The notes: generated by a model not told the origin, from the sequence alone. DNA of 64,000 nucleotides from Spirosoma profusum (GCF_014699005.1 NZ_JACWZY010000021.1:96519-160518); one strand, 5' to 3'. Counted from the first letter of the stretch, positions 26,135-34,798 are shown. A program made the numbers and translations.

Positions 26135-26596
26135 TTAATAACCAACATAATATTCAGGAATACAATTTTCTGGTAATAATTCAAGAAAAACACCCAATCC
26201 ATACTTATATTCACCTTCTTGATGGGTGAAATCTTCTAGCTTAATAAAGTCTATTTCTCTTGGCTCAGAATTCCACCATCCTTTAATCTCAATTACGAGA
26301 ATATTTTCATTGTTATTACCTCTACTGTGAATGATTAAATCGGGTCTTACTCCTTTGGGTCGTCTAGGTGTTCTTTTAGGGCTAACACCATTTTTATTAT
26401 ACTCAGCATCTAATTGTAGACCATTTAACCAGTCAACTTTAGTAATAGCTTCGTTAAGGTAAACTGCAAAGCGAAATGCGATACTTTGCTCCAGACCTTT
26501 TCTTCTAATAAGTTCATTGTCGTTTTGATATAATATAAGAAGACAACTTTTGATAATTTCTTTAAGTGTTTGAATTTGTTCTTTATCTAAAATCAT
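26135..26596 (-). CDS. PD-(D/E)XK nuclease-like protein
   Basis: 153 residues. The core is GVRPDLIIHSRG followed by NILVIEIKGWW, giving D86, E103 and K105 as the PD-(D/E)XK triad, with a helical N-terminus carrying an E (LEQSIAFRFAVYLNEA). The size and layout fit small restriction-endonuclease-like proteins seen in defence islands. It converges with the caspase module and lies alone, with AT-rich gaps on both sides. Function as a nuclease is inferred. Confidence 0.6.
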   Translation of the reverse strand: MILDKEQIQTLKEIIKSCLLILYQNDNELIRRKGLEQSIAFRFAVYLNEAITKVDWLNGLQLDAEYNKNGVSPKRTPRRPKGVRPDLIIHSRGNNNENILVIEIKGWWNSEPREIDFIKLEDFTHQEGEYKYGLGVFLELLPENCIPEYYVGY

Positions 26597-26710
26597 TGTT
26601 TCGATGCTTATTTAATATAATAATAATTAATTCTTGAAGCTATCTATTTTAAACCTTTAATTGTTATAAAATATATGAAATAGCTTTCAGCTCATTTTCA
26701 GAATAGTATA

Positions 26711-27490
26711 CTAAGATAAAACAGGTTTCCATTTAGCGCAGCCAGTAAGTTTCATAAAATCCGGCTCATGAAATCTTATGACACGAATAATATTTTCTGC
26801 TGGAATTTTATGCTGAGCGCGGTCTTCGTGTTCTATTGGGTTATCCGGTTTCAAACCTCGGTTTCGTAAGAAATGAGCAATTAATTTAAAGTCCAGTCCA
26901 CCATGATAGGCTAATGATTCGATTGGAATGTAGGCTTCAATAAGACATGGCGTGCCGATTTTTGTAAGCATATGACCAGACAATTTATCGTCCTCATGAC
27001 TGTTATACAGTGCTTCACCTCCCCACGATCGAAAAAACCGTTCAATGCCTAGTTGCCCCTCAACACGGGGTGGAAAAAAGCAGAACCATATCATTCCTGC
27101 ACGGTTACTGTCATCAGCTTCATTTTTACTCAGTAGATAGTTGGCGGTGGGCGAATCAATTAGCCCATTTTGCCGTAAGTTCTCAATTCGTTCTCGCAAC
27201 GTAGCCGCGCTTGGCAAAGACATTCCCTTTACAAGTATAGATTGAATTTCTTCTTCCGTTAACCGAGTGCAATGATACCCCTGTAAAGTATAATCGGAGT
27301 CTCTAAGAATTGCGCGAAGGTGAGTTATTGCTTTATCGTATTCTTTGGGGTCGATTGGCTTAAATCTGGTTTTCCAATTCCGAAATAACTCTTCATTTCT
27401 TTCAAGGAAAGCTACTACCTTGACCGGCCATGTTTTCTCATCCTCAAGCTGCATTTTGTGCATGGCAAATTCTGTGGTTATGGAAACCAA
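26711..27490 (-). CDS. Unknown protein, possibly ADP-ribosyltransferase-like
   Basis: 259 residues, soluble, no signal peptide. Features: YHCTRLTEEEIQSILVKGM, then WFCFFPPRV, FFRSWGGEALYNSHED and a C-terminal strand AENIIRVIRFHEPDF. An early H-x-T-R followed by tyrosine/serine-type strands is reminiscent of ART-fold proteins in conflict systems, but I cannot confirm the H-Y-E or R-S-E triad. It shares direction with the TPR gene upstream (15 bp away), so they likely form an operon. Confidence 0.45.
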   Translation of the reverse strand: MVSITTEFAMHKMQLEDEKTWPVKVVAFLERNEELFRNWKTRFKPIDPKEYDKAITHLRAILRDSDYTLQGYHCTRLTEEEIQSILVKGMSLPSAATLRERIENLRQNGLIDSPTANYLLSKNEADDSNRAGMIWFCFFPPRVEGQLGIERFFRSWGGEALYNSHEDDKLSGHMLTKIGTPCLIEAYIPIESLAYHGGLDFKLIAHFLRNRGLKPDNPIEHEDRAQHKIPAENIIRVIRFHEPDFMKLTGCAKWKPVLS

Positions 27491-27505
27491 CTTAAAATAA
27501 GGCAG

Positions 27506-28798
27506 TTATCTCCATGACATCGTTTTATTTCTAAGCTGCGTGGCATATGCCATTTGTAGATTAAGATCAAGGCACACCTTAAAAACTTCCTCTGCGAACG
27601 AATTTCGCACACCGCCATTGATATCTTTACAATACTTTTTAATGATAGGTACGGCATATTCTACAAAGTCGTCGTCGTATGAGTGGTCCATTTTCAAAGC
27701 AGCTAAATCAGCTTTTAACGATGATGGAAGAGCAGCTCCATAAATAAAGTACCTCAAATACGGTAAAAAATGAGGGTGGCTAAAGATTTCTTCGCCTTTT
27801 GTGCCATTGGATTCAAAAATAGCTTCATGAGATCTTCTTGTATTACTTAGATTGTATTCAGGCTTGGTAAAATAATTTAATCTCGTTTCAGGAATGGCCT
27901 TTCTATTCAACAACGAGCGTGCCAGAAGCGCTGCCGTATTGAGTTTTGCTATTCTTAATTCATAATCTTCATCAAGGCTAATTTCGAATGACCCTAGGGC
28001 CTTAGCCCATTTGACTTCCTCTGCTGTTAACTCTATCTTATTCATGTCTTTAAAAGCACTATTCATCTTTTTTACTCTTTCGATAAAGGCGGAATAATTC
28101 CCGGCCTTGTCATATTGTTTTCCTTGGTCATAGATAGCATCCCCATCACCCTGTTTGCCCTGTACATACAACAGATTTCCGTAGTTTATGTAGGCATCCA
28201 AGTAAGTTGGGTCTATTTCAATAGCTTTCTGGAAATATTTTATAGCGATGTCTTGGTTCGTTGAATCACTTCCTTCTCTCCGGTAAAGATTAGCCAGATT
28301 ATTGTATGCTTTGACTTCCTTAGGATCAAGCTTGATAATGGTTTCGTATTGTTTTTTGGCTCCTTCTATATCATTAAAATGCGTTGTCAGTAAAAGAGCC
28401 AGATTAATTCTAGCAACAGTTAACTTAGGGTCAACTTCTAAAGCCGATTCATAATACTCTCTTGCTAGTTGAAATTCATGATAATGATGATCAAATAGAA
28501 GGCCTAAATTATTTAGCGCTTCTACGTTTTTACTATTCAATCGAATAGCTTGTAAATAATTTTGCTTAGCCTGATCAGGTCGGCCACTTTTAGTATTCGT
28601 TGATCCTTTGAGGGCATAATAATAGGAATTGGGCTGATGTTTTGCCGCATATTTATCCAAAGCGATTTCACGCTCCTCCACAGATTTTATGGCGATAATT
28701 TCTAATAAGTCGGTAGCCCAGTTTACATTCTCATAGCCCATTGCGGTTAATAAGGGCAGATAATGCTCATTTTTGAGTTCATTAAATTTAACAGTCAA
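27506..28798 (-). CDS. Tetratricopeptide-repeat protein, probably 5'-truncated
   Basis: 430 residues from a TTG start. About five TPR units lie between residues 55 and 240 (for example ALNNLGLLFDHHYHEFQLA, AYNNLANLYRREGSDSTNQD). Residues 250-430 are an unrecognised helical domain. There is no ATG before residue 21, and the frame stays open upstream through 28799-28835, into the IS3-family end that starts about 20 bp away. Inference: the insertion removed the original start and promoter. Grouping with the 259-residue gene suggests a two-gene defence or conflict unit. Confidence 0.7.
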   Translation of the reverse strand: MTVKFNELKNEHYLPLLTAMGYENVNWATDLLEIIAIKSVEEREIALDKYAAKHQPNSYYYALKGSTNTKSGRPDQAKQNYLQAIRLNSKNVEALNNLGLLFDHHYHEFQLAREYYESALEVDPKLTVARINLALLLTTHFNDIEGAKKQYETIIKLDPKEVKAYNNLANLYRREGSDSTNQDIAIKYFQKAIEIDPTYLDAYINYGNLLYVQGKQGDGDAIYDQGKQYDKAGNYSAFIERVKKMNSAFKDMNKIELTAEEVKWAKALGSFEISLDEDYELRIAKLNTAALLARSLLNRKAIPETRLNYFTKPEYNLSNTRRSHEAIFESNGTKGEEIFSHPHFLPYLRYFIYGAALPSSLKADLAALKMDHSYDDDFVEYAVPIIKKYCKDINGGVRNSFAEEVFKVCLDLNLQMAYATQLRNKTMSWR

Positions 28799-28834
28799 AA
28801 TGTTACTGATATCCCGTATGCTACTAGAATAGGT

Positions 28835-29743
28835 TTACAAAGAAGAACAAAACTGATTATCAGCTTGATATTGCACATTTCCGAACCGCACCTTTTTATA
28901 CGGGTACCATTTCAGTGGTTGATGGCCTTGATCTTGGTGAGCCTGATTAGGCGTTTTGTAGCCTAAAGATGCATGTGGTCGTACTGAATTGTAAGCACCA
29001 ATGGCCTGCTCGATAGCCGTTTCGGCCAGACCAAAACTAGGAAAGCCCCAAAGATGGAAGTCTTCTTTCAAGGTTCGAAAAACCCGCTCCGCTAATGCAT
29101 TCTCGTTCGGGTCACCCGACTCGGTCATACTAATGGTAATCGTCGCTTGGCGTAGCCGATCCACATAAGCGCCAGAACAATACTGAACACCCCGATCGGA
29201 GTGATGAATAAGCGGTTGATCGACCTGGCCACGCATTTGTAAAGCCATCTCTAGGGCCGCTACTGGCCCTTTGGCTTCTAACGTTTTATGGAAGGACCAG
29301 CCCACAATTTTACGTGAGTACGCATCCATAATCACCGATAGATAAGCAAAGCCAATCCCCACCCGAATGTAACTCAAGTCACTCACCCAGAGCTGACCAA
29401 CTCGAGCTGGTTTGAGCTCCTTCACCTGATTGGGGTACTTCTCTAAATCATGATCAGAGTCGGTCGTTTTGATTCTTGATCGTTTCTTAGTTAGCAACAA
29501 ACCATTGTCTTTAAGTAAGTTATGCAACCTATCGCGTCCTAGCTTGATCTGATGAGAAGTCAAAAAGCCTTGCATCAATTCATACAGTTTAGTCGTTCCC
29601 AAACCCGCAACCTGTTTCCGCAATCGTCTAACTTCAGCCAAGTCAATGGCTGCCTGAAAGCCCAGTTTTTCCTGACGCCGGGTAGTCGCATACCAGGCTT
29701 GTCGTGTCAACCCAAACAATCCACATAACTGCTCCATGCCCAC
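28835..29743 (-). CDS. IS3-family transposase OrfB (DDE integrase domain)
   Basis: 302 residues as an independent frame from GTG 29743. HTH_21 region (GFLTSHQIKLGRDRLHNLL) followed by an rve integrase core with D in VSDLSYIRV, D in IHHSDRGVQYC and E in NALAERVFRTLKED. The reading frame is also open upstream past the orfA stop (VNQLTRRYPL), as expected for an OrfAB product made by -1 frameshifting. Looks intact. Confidence 0.93.
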   Translation of the reverse strand: MGMEQLCGLFGLTRQAWYATTRRQEKLGFQAAIDLAEVRRLRKQVAGLGTTKLYELMQGFLTSHQIKLGRDRLHNLLKDNGLLLTKKRSRIKTTDSDHDLEKYPNQVKELKPARVGQLWVSDLSYIRVGIGFAYLSVIMDAYSRKIVGWSFHKTLEAKGPVAALEMALQMRGQVDQPLIHHSDRGVQYCSGAYVDRLRQATITISMTESGDPNENALAERVFRTLKEDFHLWGFPSFGLAETAIEQAIGAYNSVRPHASLGYKTPNQAHQDQGHQPLKWYPYKKVRFGNVQYQADNQFCSSL

Positions 29744-29760
29744 CAGGGGATAGCGACGAG

Positions 29761-30156
29761 TCAGTTGGTTGACTGTTTGGTACCAGACTTTTTTAGGATC
29801 GGGATTTGAAACTGCTTTTCGGCAATTTGAATGGCCGTTTCAAAGGCTTCAGCTTTGAGTTTAAGCAATTTATTTTCCTCTTCAGTCGCGGCCAGGCGTC
29901 GTTCGAGGGCTTTGACGTAGGCATCTTGGTTGTGCTTTTTCATGGATTTATAACAGCGATAAGGATATAAATAAGGGGCTAATCGGTGCTTGAAATACCA
30001 TCGGTTCAGCTGCCTCAATTCGGTCAGGGAAATGTGCAGATATCGTTCAATGTCAGGGGCTTCGGCGATCTCGGCCCGAAAAACCTCAACGACCCTTCGC
30101 TTAAAATGAAGGGATTTTCTACTTTTCTTATTTCGTTGTAATACGCTAATATACAT
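29761..30156 (-). CDS. IS3-family OrfA
   Basis: 131 residues. Basic N-terminus (LQRNKKSRKSLHFKRRVVEV), a HTH-like middle and a heptad leucine-zipper segment (ALERRLAATEEENKLLKLKAE) used for multimer formation. Sets DNA-binding of the OrfAB transposase. Ends just after the slippery site. Confidence 0.88.
   Translation of the reverse strand: MYISVLQRNKKSRKSLHFKRRVVEVFRAEIAEAPDIERYLHISLTELRQLNRWYFKHRLAPYLYPYRCYKSMKKHNQDAYVKALERRLAATEEENKLLKLKAEAFETAIQIAEKQFQIPILKKSGTKQSTN
29788..29794 (-). other. Programmed -1 frameshift heptamer A_AAA_AAG
   Basis: On the minus strand orfA reads CTA AAA AAG TCT. The heptamer A AAA AAG lies in the zero frame. A -1 slip joins orfA to the open upstream part of the orfB frame (KVWYQTVNQLTRRYPL), which is the usual IS3 mechanism. 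Confidence 0.75.
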
Positions 30157-30208
30157 AAGCTTACCGATTTACTGTACACAGAAATCAGTAGCATACGATA
30201 CGTTGTAT

Positions 30209-31050
30209 GTTAAACTCAGCGAGACCGTCCCCGGCCCCGCTGGTCTTCAAAACCGTGCATGCCACTTTCGCGGCACACGGCTCCTCAGTGGGTTGGTAGT
30301 TGTCACCTACACCCGGTTCAACACCCCAAGTTCAGGATATTTCCCCAGACTTTGACCATGTGTGTTTGCCGCTCAAAGAACCGAAGTTCTTACAGTCCAT
30401 CATCAGGGTTGCCCCTGTGATTTTAGCCATATACACGGCTACTAACTCCTAGTCACTCCAATTCACCGCGCCTACGTCAGCCTATCCCACCCATTACAGT
30501 GGGCCTTTGCTTCTTAGGCAATCCTGCCCCTTACTGGCTTGCGGTTAGCACCTACTTGACAATTTATATTGTCGAGAGCCAGTAAAGGGTTACCGCTCGG
30601 GCGGCCCCGTTCGTTCCTGATCATCGTTGGTCGAGTGGTTAGGATGATGCTATCTGCCGGGTTTGTCGGGGATGCAACTGACGGTCGGCCGCTGCCGTCG
30701 TAAGATTACCGCCAGCCCCTTATCCGTGCCATTTTGGCCACAGCCTGTTAACCTACACGGTCCGCCGTTGCGGTTGGCTGTTCCATATTAACGACAGTTG
30801 TTGTTTTACACATCTTTGCTTTCGCTATCCGTACACTCATGCTCGTCGGGGTTCGGCGTTAGGTTCACCGTTACCGTCTTTTCATCCCGCTTTACGGATT
30901 GAGGACTAGTCGCTACCGTAGGGATGACGCTGTTACTCCTGCATCTGGAGAGAGGGACTTACACCCTCACGACTATCAAGTTGTCAAAGAGGTTTCCCCT
31001 TTTGCCACCCGTCCCTGATTTCGCAATCATTTAGGGTGAACGAATCGCAC
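30209..31050 (-). mobile_element. Group II intron lacking a reverse-transcriptase ORF
   Basis: On the minus strand the segment begins GTGCG at 31050, the conserved group II 5' end, and shows intron-like domain I sequence (GTGAGGGTGTAAGTCCCT, TGAACCTAACGCC, AGCGAAAGCAAAGATG). It ends with domain V (30250-30284) and a domain VI-like hairpin whose 9-bp stem AGCGGGGCC/GGTCTCGCT includes three G-T pairs, finishing near TTTAAC at 30209. Total about 842 nt. Bacterial introns with their protein are usually 2-3 kb; no reverse transcriptase frame exists here in any reading frame over 60 codons. It must rely on a protein from elsewhere or be a stranded copy. Confidence 0.8.
30250..30284 (-). ncRNA. Group II intron domain V catalytic hairpin
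   Basis: Reads GAGCCGTGTGCCGC GAAA GTGGCATGCACGGTT on the minus strand: AGC catalytic triad, GAAA tetraloop and a paired lower and upper stem separated by the usual two-base bulge. All invariant positions I know for this element are present, so the ribozyme core looks intact. Confidence 0.85.
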
Positions 31051-31172
31051 AATCTCTTATATGTTAGCTAAGGTACGAAAATATTAAACTTATTACTCAT
31101 GGATTATTTGTCTCAAGTAACCCTCCTGCATGAGACGATGGCATCTTCATGTATCTGCTGCAAGAAATGGGC

Positions 31173-32852
31173 GTGGCTGTTGCACAACTCTGCCTGTGCA
31201 TAAAATGACTGAATGGGTTGAGTTTTTGTATCTTCACTTATGCAAGGCAGAAAAGACGACCACGAAAAACTCATCACCTCGTTTCAGCTCTCCGACTGTA
31301 TCCCCAAGCATAACTTCTACCGTCGGCTCAAGGAGACGCTCGATCTGACGTTCCTCTATGAACATACCAAAGACTGCTATGGCTCAACAGGTAATCCCTC
31401 AATTGACCCCGTTGTCTTCTTCAAGTTTATGCTCATTGGCTACCTGGAGAATATCACCTCTGACAGAAAATTGATTCTGCATTGCTCCATGCGCATGGAT
31501 ATGTTGTTTTTCCTGGGTTATAACATCGATGAGCCATTGCCTTGGCATTCAACCCTGAGTCGGACCCGCCAACTTTATCCAGAAGCACTTTTTGAGTTAC
31601 TATTTGACAAAGTATTCAGCCTCTGTGTGGCCCACAATATGGTAGCCGGTCGGCGGGTCGCTATCGACTCAGCTCCTGTCAAAGCGAACGCGTCGATGGA
31701 AACGCTCTTGGAAAAACACCCCCAAAGGCCAGGCCCTAAGCTGCTTCTACAGGCTGAAGATAAGAATGGGCCAGTACAACCGACCTCCAAAATTAGCCTC
31801 CGTCAGGCAGCCTCGGTGATCACGGCTGCTGATCATCAACTGAGGAGACTGGCCAAGCGCCAGCAGAATTTGCAAAGTGCGCCGACTACTCTTGGGGCCA
31901 GTAACGAAAAGGCTCAACTGCTGAGCAACAAAACCCACTACAGCCCCACCGATCCTGATGCCCGTATCTCCATCAAGCCTGGCAAAGTCCGAAAACTCAA
32001 CTACAATTGTAGCCTGGCAGTGGATACGGCCGAAGGGGTTATCAGCCATGTGCAGGCCGATTTCGCCGACGGTCGCGACAGTCAGTCTCTTCCTGCTATT
32101 ACCCTGAAGCTTCAGCAACGACTGATGCACAATGCGTTGCGCTTAGACGAATTATTGGCCGATACGGGCTACTCGAACGGCAGCAACTACGCCTTGCTGG
32201 AGCAGTGGAACATCACCGGCTGGATACCTGTGTTCGGTAAATATAAGCCACAGATTGACGGCTTTCCCTATGACCCAGCCACTGACCAGTTCCGTTGTCC
32301 GGCTGGGAAGCCACTGCCCTTTAAGAATTTTGATTCGCAGGCCGATGGCGGTTTGCTGAAAATCTACCGGGCGGCTTATCAGGACTGCCAACAGTGCCCG
32401 CTTAAACCCACGTGTATTCCCAACAGTAAATGCCGACAGATTACCCGCACGGCCTATGATCCCTTCTATCGCCGAGCTCTTGAGCGCCAGCAAAGTCGTC
32501 GGGGCAAGCGGATGAAACGGCTTCGCCAACAGACGGTGGAACCGGTCTTAGGCAGTTTAGTAGAGTACTATGGCTTACGAAAGATTAATGTACGGGGCAA
32601 AGCTGGAGCCCACAAGGCGATGCTGATGGCGGCTATTGCCTTCAACCTGAAGAAGTATATGAAGTTCACCCCCAAGTCCACTCTGGGCCAGGCCATAGCC
32701 CTAAAGGTGGAGGGTCATTGTCTTCTCCAGGCGCTTTTCTAGGCTTTTGCGTGCTTTTCTCAACTAAATAGGGCAGACGATGGTAGAAAATCTTATTTGC
32801 CGATCCAGATGTTGAAAAATAGGTGTGGGAAGCAGAGTTGTGCAACAGCCAC
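31173..32852 (+). mobile_element. IS1182-family insertion sequence, complete
   Basis: 1680 bp bounded by 21-bp perfect inverted repeats (31173-31193 and 32832-32852, each starting GTGGCTGTTGCACAAC inward) and flanked by a direct repeat GGGC (31169-31172 and 32853-32856). One transposase gene inside. Intact repeats and duplication indicate a recent insertion. Confidence 0.93.
31240..32742 (+). CDS. IS1182-family transposase
   Basis: 500 residues. N-terminal DUF772 segment (FYRRLKETLDLTFLYEHTKD, WHSTLSRTRQLYPE) and a DDE core: RRVAIDSAPVKANAS, then KLNYNCSLAVDTAEGVISH and DELLADTGYSNG, then a cysteine cluster (CQQCPLKPTC) and a C-terminal E region (VEPVLGSLVEYYGLRKINVRG). Full length and uninterrupted. 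It uses an ATG 67 bp inside the left repeat. Confidence 0.94.
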   Translation: MQGRKDDHEKLITSFQLSDCIPKHNFYRRLKETLDLTFLYEHTKDCYGSTGNPSIDPVVFFKFMLIGYLENITSDRKLILHCSMRMDMLFFLGYNIDEPLPWHSTLSRTRQLYPEALFELLFDKVFSLCVAHNMVAGRRVAIDSAPVKANASMETLLEKHPQRPGPKLLLQAEDKNGPVQPTSKISLRQAASVITAADHQLRRLAKRQQNLQSAPTTLGASNEKAQLLSNKTHYSPTDPDARISIKPGKVRKLNYNCSLAVDTAEGVISHVQADFADGRDSQSLPAITLKLQQRLMHNALRLDELLADTGYSNGSNYALLEQWNITGWIPVFGKYKPQIDGFPYDPATDQFRCPAGKPLPFKNFDSQADGGLLKIYRAAYQDCQQCPLKPTCIPNSKCRQITRTAYDPFYRRALERQQSRRGKRMKRLRQQTVEPVLGSLVEYYGLRKINVRGKAGAHKAMLMAAIAFNLKKYMKFTPKSTLGQAIALKVEGHCLLQALF

Positions 32853-32856
32853 GGGC

Positions 32857-33908
32857 GTTTAATGTGACTCAGTCTACCTTTCGTACGATTCTAGTAAATA
32901 CGAAAATAAATCCATTACAAAACGACCAACTAGTAAGTTTCATGGGGGGAAAGGTCAATCAAGTACCGATTTTCGTGCTTTAAGAAGAAATGTACGATAC
33001 GGCAGAAGGGCCATAAACAGTTAATATATAGAGTCTTAAACACATAACCATTTCTGTACGAGAAGATTGTCCACTCATACCTAACCAAAGTGCCAATCAA
33101 TAGCAGCCCTCCACATACGAACAGTTGATCTCTGATGCAACTACAATAGTGTTGCTAATAGGCCACTGATTTTTGTAGCTTGTATGTAGTAAATAATTTA
33201 TTTTCAGGATGTTACGAACGTAACTGCTGATAAGTTAGTTATCGGTCTGCAACCTAGCCAATCCTAGGGTCTTCTCCATCCCTGTCTTGCGTTCTTAGCT
33301 GTCGGTCAAGTTTTTACTTAATCCCAGCTTTGATGATCCACGTAGAGTAAAATACCTAAGTCCACCAGCAATTCGCTATGAATTGCCCTTCTCTAAAGCA
33401 TAAGTTAAGCGACTGGCAAGCCAGCAATGAGCAATCATCCCGCCAACTGCTCCACGGCACTCGAAAAGGGAAAAACGGTTCGTCAGTGATGTATTAAGCT
33501 CCTGATCACCGCAATTCAGATGACGTATTTCTTTTTCCAAACAACACGATGAAACTGACGCTAAGCTTCGTTGACATTCCGTTTGCTGATCATAGCCTAC
33601 TGGACTGAATGTATTCATCCGGCTAGCGACTTATAAAAGCAATCCATTTCCATTGCGTTTCGTAGTTTGGGAAGTAAAGTACGAAAATTGGATGGTGCCT
33701 GTAACAGACAAAGGCCGTTTGCCTTAATTCCATAAAATACTCCTTCTTGAGCGCTAGAAGCTTCCTGCATTGGCTTCTTTACTGTTGTGTTTCAAGGGAT
33801 ACAATCTATTGTCTCTATCCCATGTCTTGAATGAATGACAAAACGTATGACTAACGTCGTACCCTTGTTAACGATCATCCGTATTACAACCCTTTAGACT
33901 TATATATC
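32857..33908. other. Intergenic, about 1.05 kb, no convincing gene
   Basis: Right half of the disrupted 66-codon ORF occupies the first 127 bases. The rest has no protein-like frame; an 80-codon minus-strand frame near 33376-33618 lacks family features. Notable sites: GTTACGAACGTAAC (33211-33224), a short palindrome, and the first copy of a 28-bp repeat at 33658. Confidence 0.5.
33658..33685. repeat. 28-bp dispersed repeat, copy 1
   Basis: Contains AGTTTGGGAAGTAAAGTA. Matches 34224-34251 at 26 of 28 positions. Lies 224 bp before the ABM gene, the other copy 197 bp before the DUF983 gene, in the same orientation. Possibly a shared regulatory site. Confidence 0.6.
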
Positions 33909-34202
33909 ATGGAAAAACTGTCATTACTGGCTCGTGTTCAAGCAAAACCTGGCCAAGAAGCTACTGTCGAGAACTTTTTGAAAGAAGCGCTGGCCCTGGC
34001 TCAACGGGAAGCGGGCACCCTTCGTTGGTATGCCTTCAAGATCAATGAGAATACGTTTGGTATTTTCGACACCTTTGCCACCGAAGACGACCGGCAAGCC
34101 CACCTGAGCGGTGAAATTGCGAAGGGGTTGCTGGCAAATGCTGACACGCTACTAAGTGTGCCCCCTGTGATCGAACACCTTGAATTGCTTGCTGTTAAGT
34201 AA
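33909..34202 (+). CDS. Antibiotic biosynthesis monooxygenase (ABM)-domain protein
   Basis: 97 residues, the whole being one ABM ferredoxin-like fold: SLLARVQAKPGQEATVENFL, REAGTLRWYAFKINENTFGI, FDTFATEDDRQAHLSGE. The family includes putative quinol monooxygenases and stress proteins, usually dimers. Monocistronic; an upstream repeat at 33658 may take part in control. Confidence 0.85.
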   Translation: MEKLSLLARVQAKPGQEATVENFLKEALALAQREAGTLRWYAFKINENTFGIFDTFATEDDRQAHLSGEIAKGLLANADTLLSVPPVIEHLELLAVK

Positions 34203-34223
34203 CTCTTATGACAGGGTGGTGAC

Positions 34224-34251
34224 TTTCGAAGTTTGGGAAGTAAAGTATGAA
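34224..34251. repeat. 28-bp dispersed repeat, copy 2
   Basis: Partner of 33658-33685, differing at two positions. Sits 22 bp after the ABM gene stop and 197 bp before DUF983. Confidence 0.6.
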
Positions 34252-34369
34252 CGTCACTACCCTGTTACAAATCAAGCGACATGTATTTTACTCTCAAAAT
34301 ACCCTCGAACTTATCGTTGGTTTATCACATACTTGGCTTGATTTAAGTGAGCTTTACTAACAATCGAAC

Positions 34370-34410
34370 ACTACCTTAATCAAGAGTAAATTACTCTTGA
34401 TTAAGGTAGT
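34370..34410. repeat. 41-bp palindrome with 20-bp perfect arms
   Basis: ACTACCTTAATCAAGAGTAA, one A, then the exact complement. It can form a hairpin or cruciform. It ends 37 bp before the DUF983 start. There is no T-run, so it is not a standard terminator; it may be a bidirectional terminator, an operator or a mobile repeat. Confidence 0.75.
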
Positions 34411-34447
34411 AGCCATATTGATCTACTTCAGGAATTGAGTAATAACC

Positions 34448-34798
34448 ATGAATAAGGACAGCCGATTATATAGTGTTTTGTTCAACAAATGTCCCCGTTG
34501 TCACAAAGGAAATTTCTTTGTTAGCAATAGTGCTTTTTCTCGTCACTTTGATGATATGCATCCCAAATGTCCCAACTGTGGCTTCAACTTTATGCCTGAA
34601 CCTGGTTTCTATTGGGCTTCTATGTTCGTTAGTTATGCCTTCTTTACCATCTGGACATTGCTGACCTTTTTAATTGTGGTTATCTGGCTCAAGGTAGATT
34701 TGAACTACTACCTGATTGGGCTAGTGCCTACCTTGATCTTATTAACACCTTTCTTCTTCCGTATGGCTCGTCGTATTTGGTTGACCATCTTTGCTTAG
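34448..34798 (+). CDS. DUF983 family membrane protein
   Basis: 116 residues. Two zinc-ribbon-like cysteine pairs, CPRCHKGNFF and CPNCGFNFM, then two membrane segments (FVSYAFFTIWTLLTFLIVVI, LIGLVPTLILLTPFFF). The family is common in Bacteroidota and alphaproteobacteria, with no settled function. Preceded by the 41-bp palindrome. Confidence 0.9.
   Translation: MNKDSRLYSVLFNKCPRCHKGNFFVSNSAFSRHFDDMHPKCPNCGFNFMPEPGFYWASMFVSYAFFTIWTLLTFLIVVIWLKVDLNYYLIGLVPTLILLTPFFFRMARRIWLTIFA

Larger units (their letters stand above)
28815..30197 (-). mobile_element. IS3-family insertion sequence
   Basis: About 1.38 kb. Outer ends share an 11-bp perfect inverted repeat, CGTATGCTACT at 28815-28825 and its complement at 30187-30197, followed by a weaker GTnTACA match further in. 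True tips may start at the inner TGCTACT (28819 and 30193), since IS3 ends usually begin TG. No clear target duplication was found. Contains orfA, orfB and a frameshift site. The end at 28815 lies only about 20 bp before the TPR gene. Confidence 0.85.
31099..32983 (+). pseudogene. 66-codon ORF split by IS1182-family insertion
   Basis: Removing 31173-32852 and one GGGC copy joins ATG 31099-31172 to 32857-32983 in one open frame, ending TAA 32981. Product begins MDYLSQVTLLHETMASSCI and continues WAFNVTQSTFRTILVNTKI. The middle resembles a helix-turn-helix (NVTQSTFRTIL) but this is weak. The continuity of frame across the insertion is the main support. Confidence 0.4.

Noticed and set aside
33376..33618. 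80-codon minus-strand frame
   Set aside because: No recognised family and no conserved-looking pattern.
34370..34410. Calling the 41-bp palindrome a standard rho-independent terminator
   Set aside because: No T-run on either side and the arms are AT-rich.
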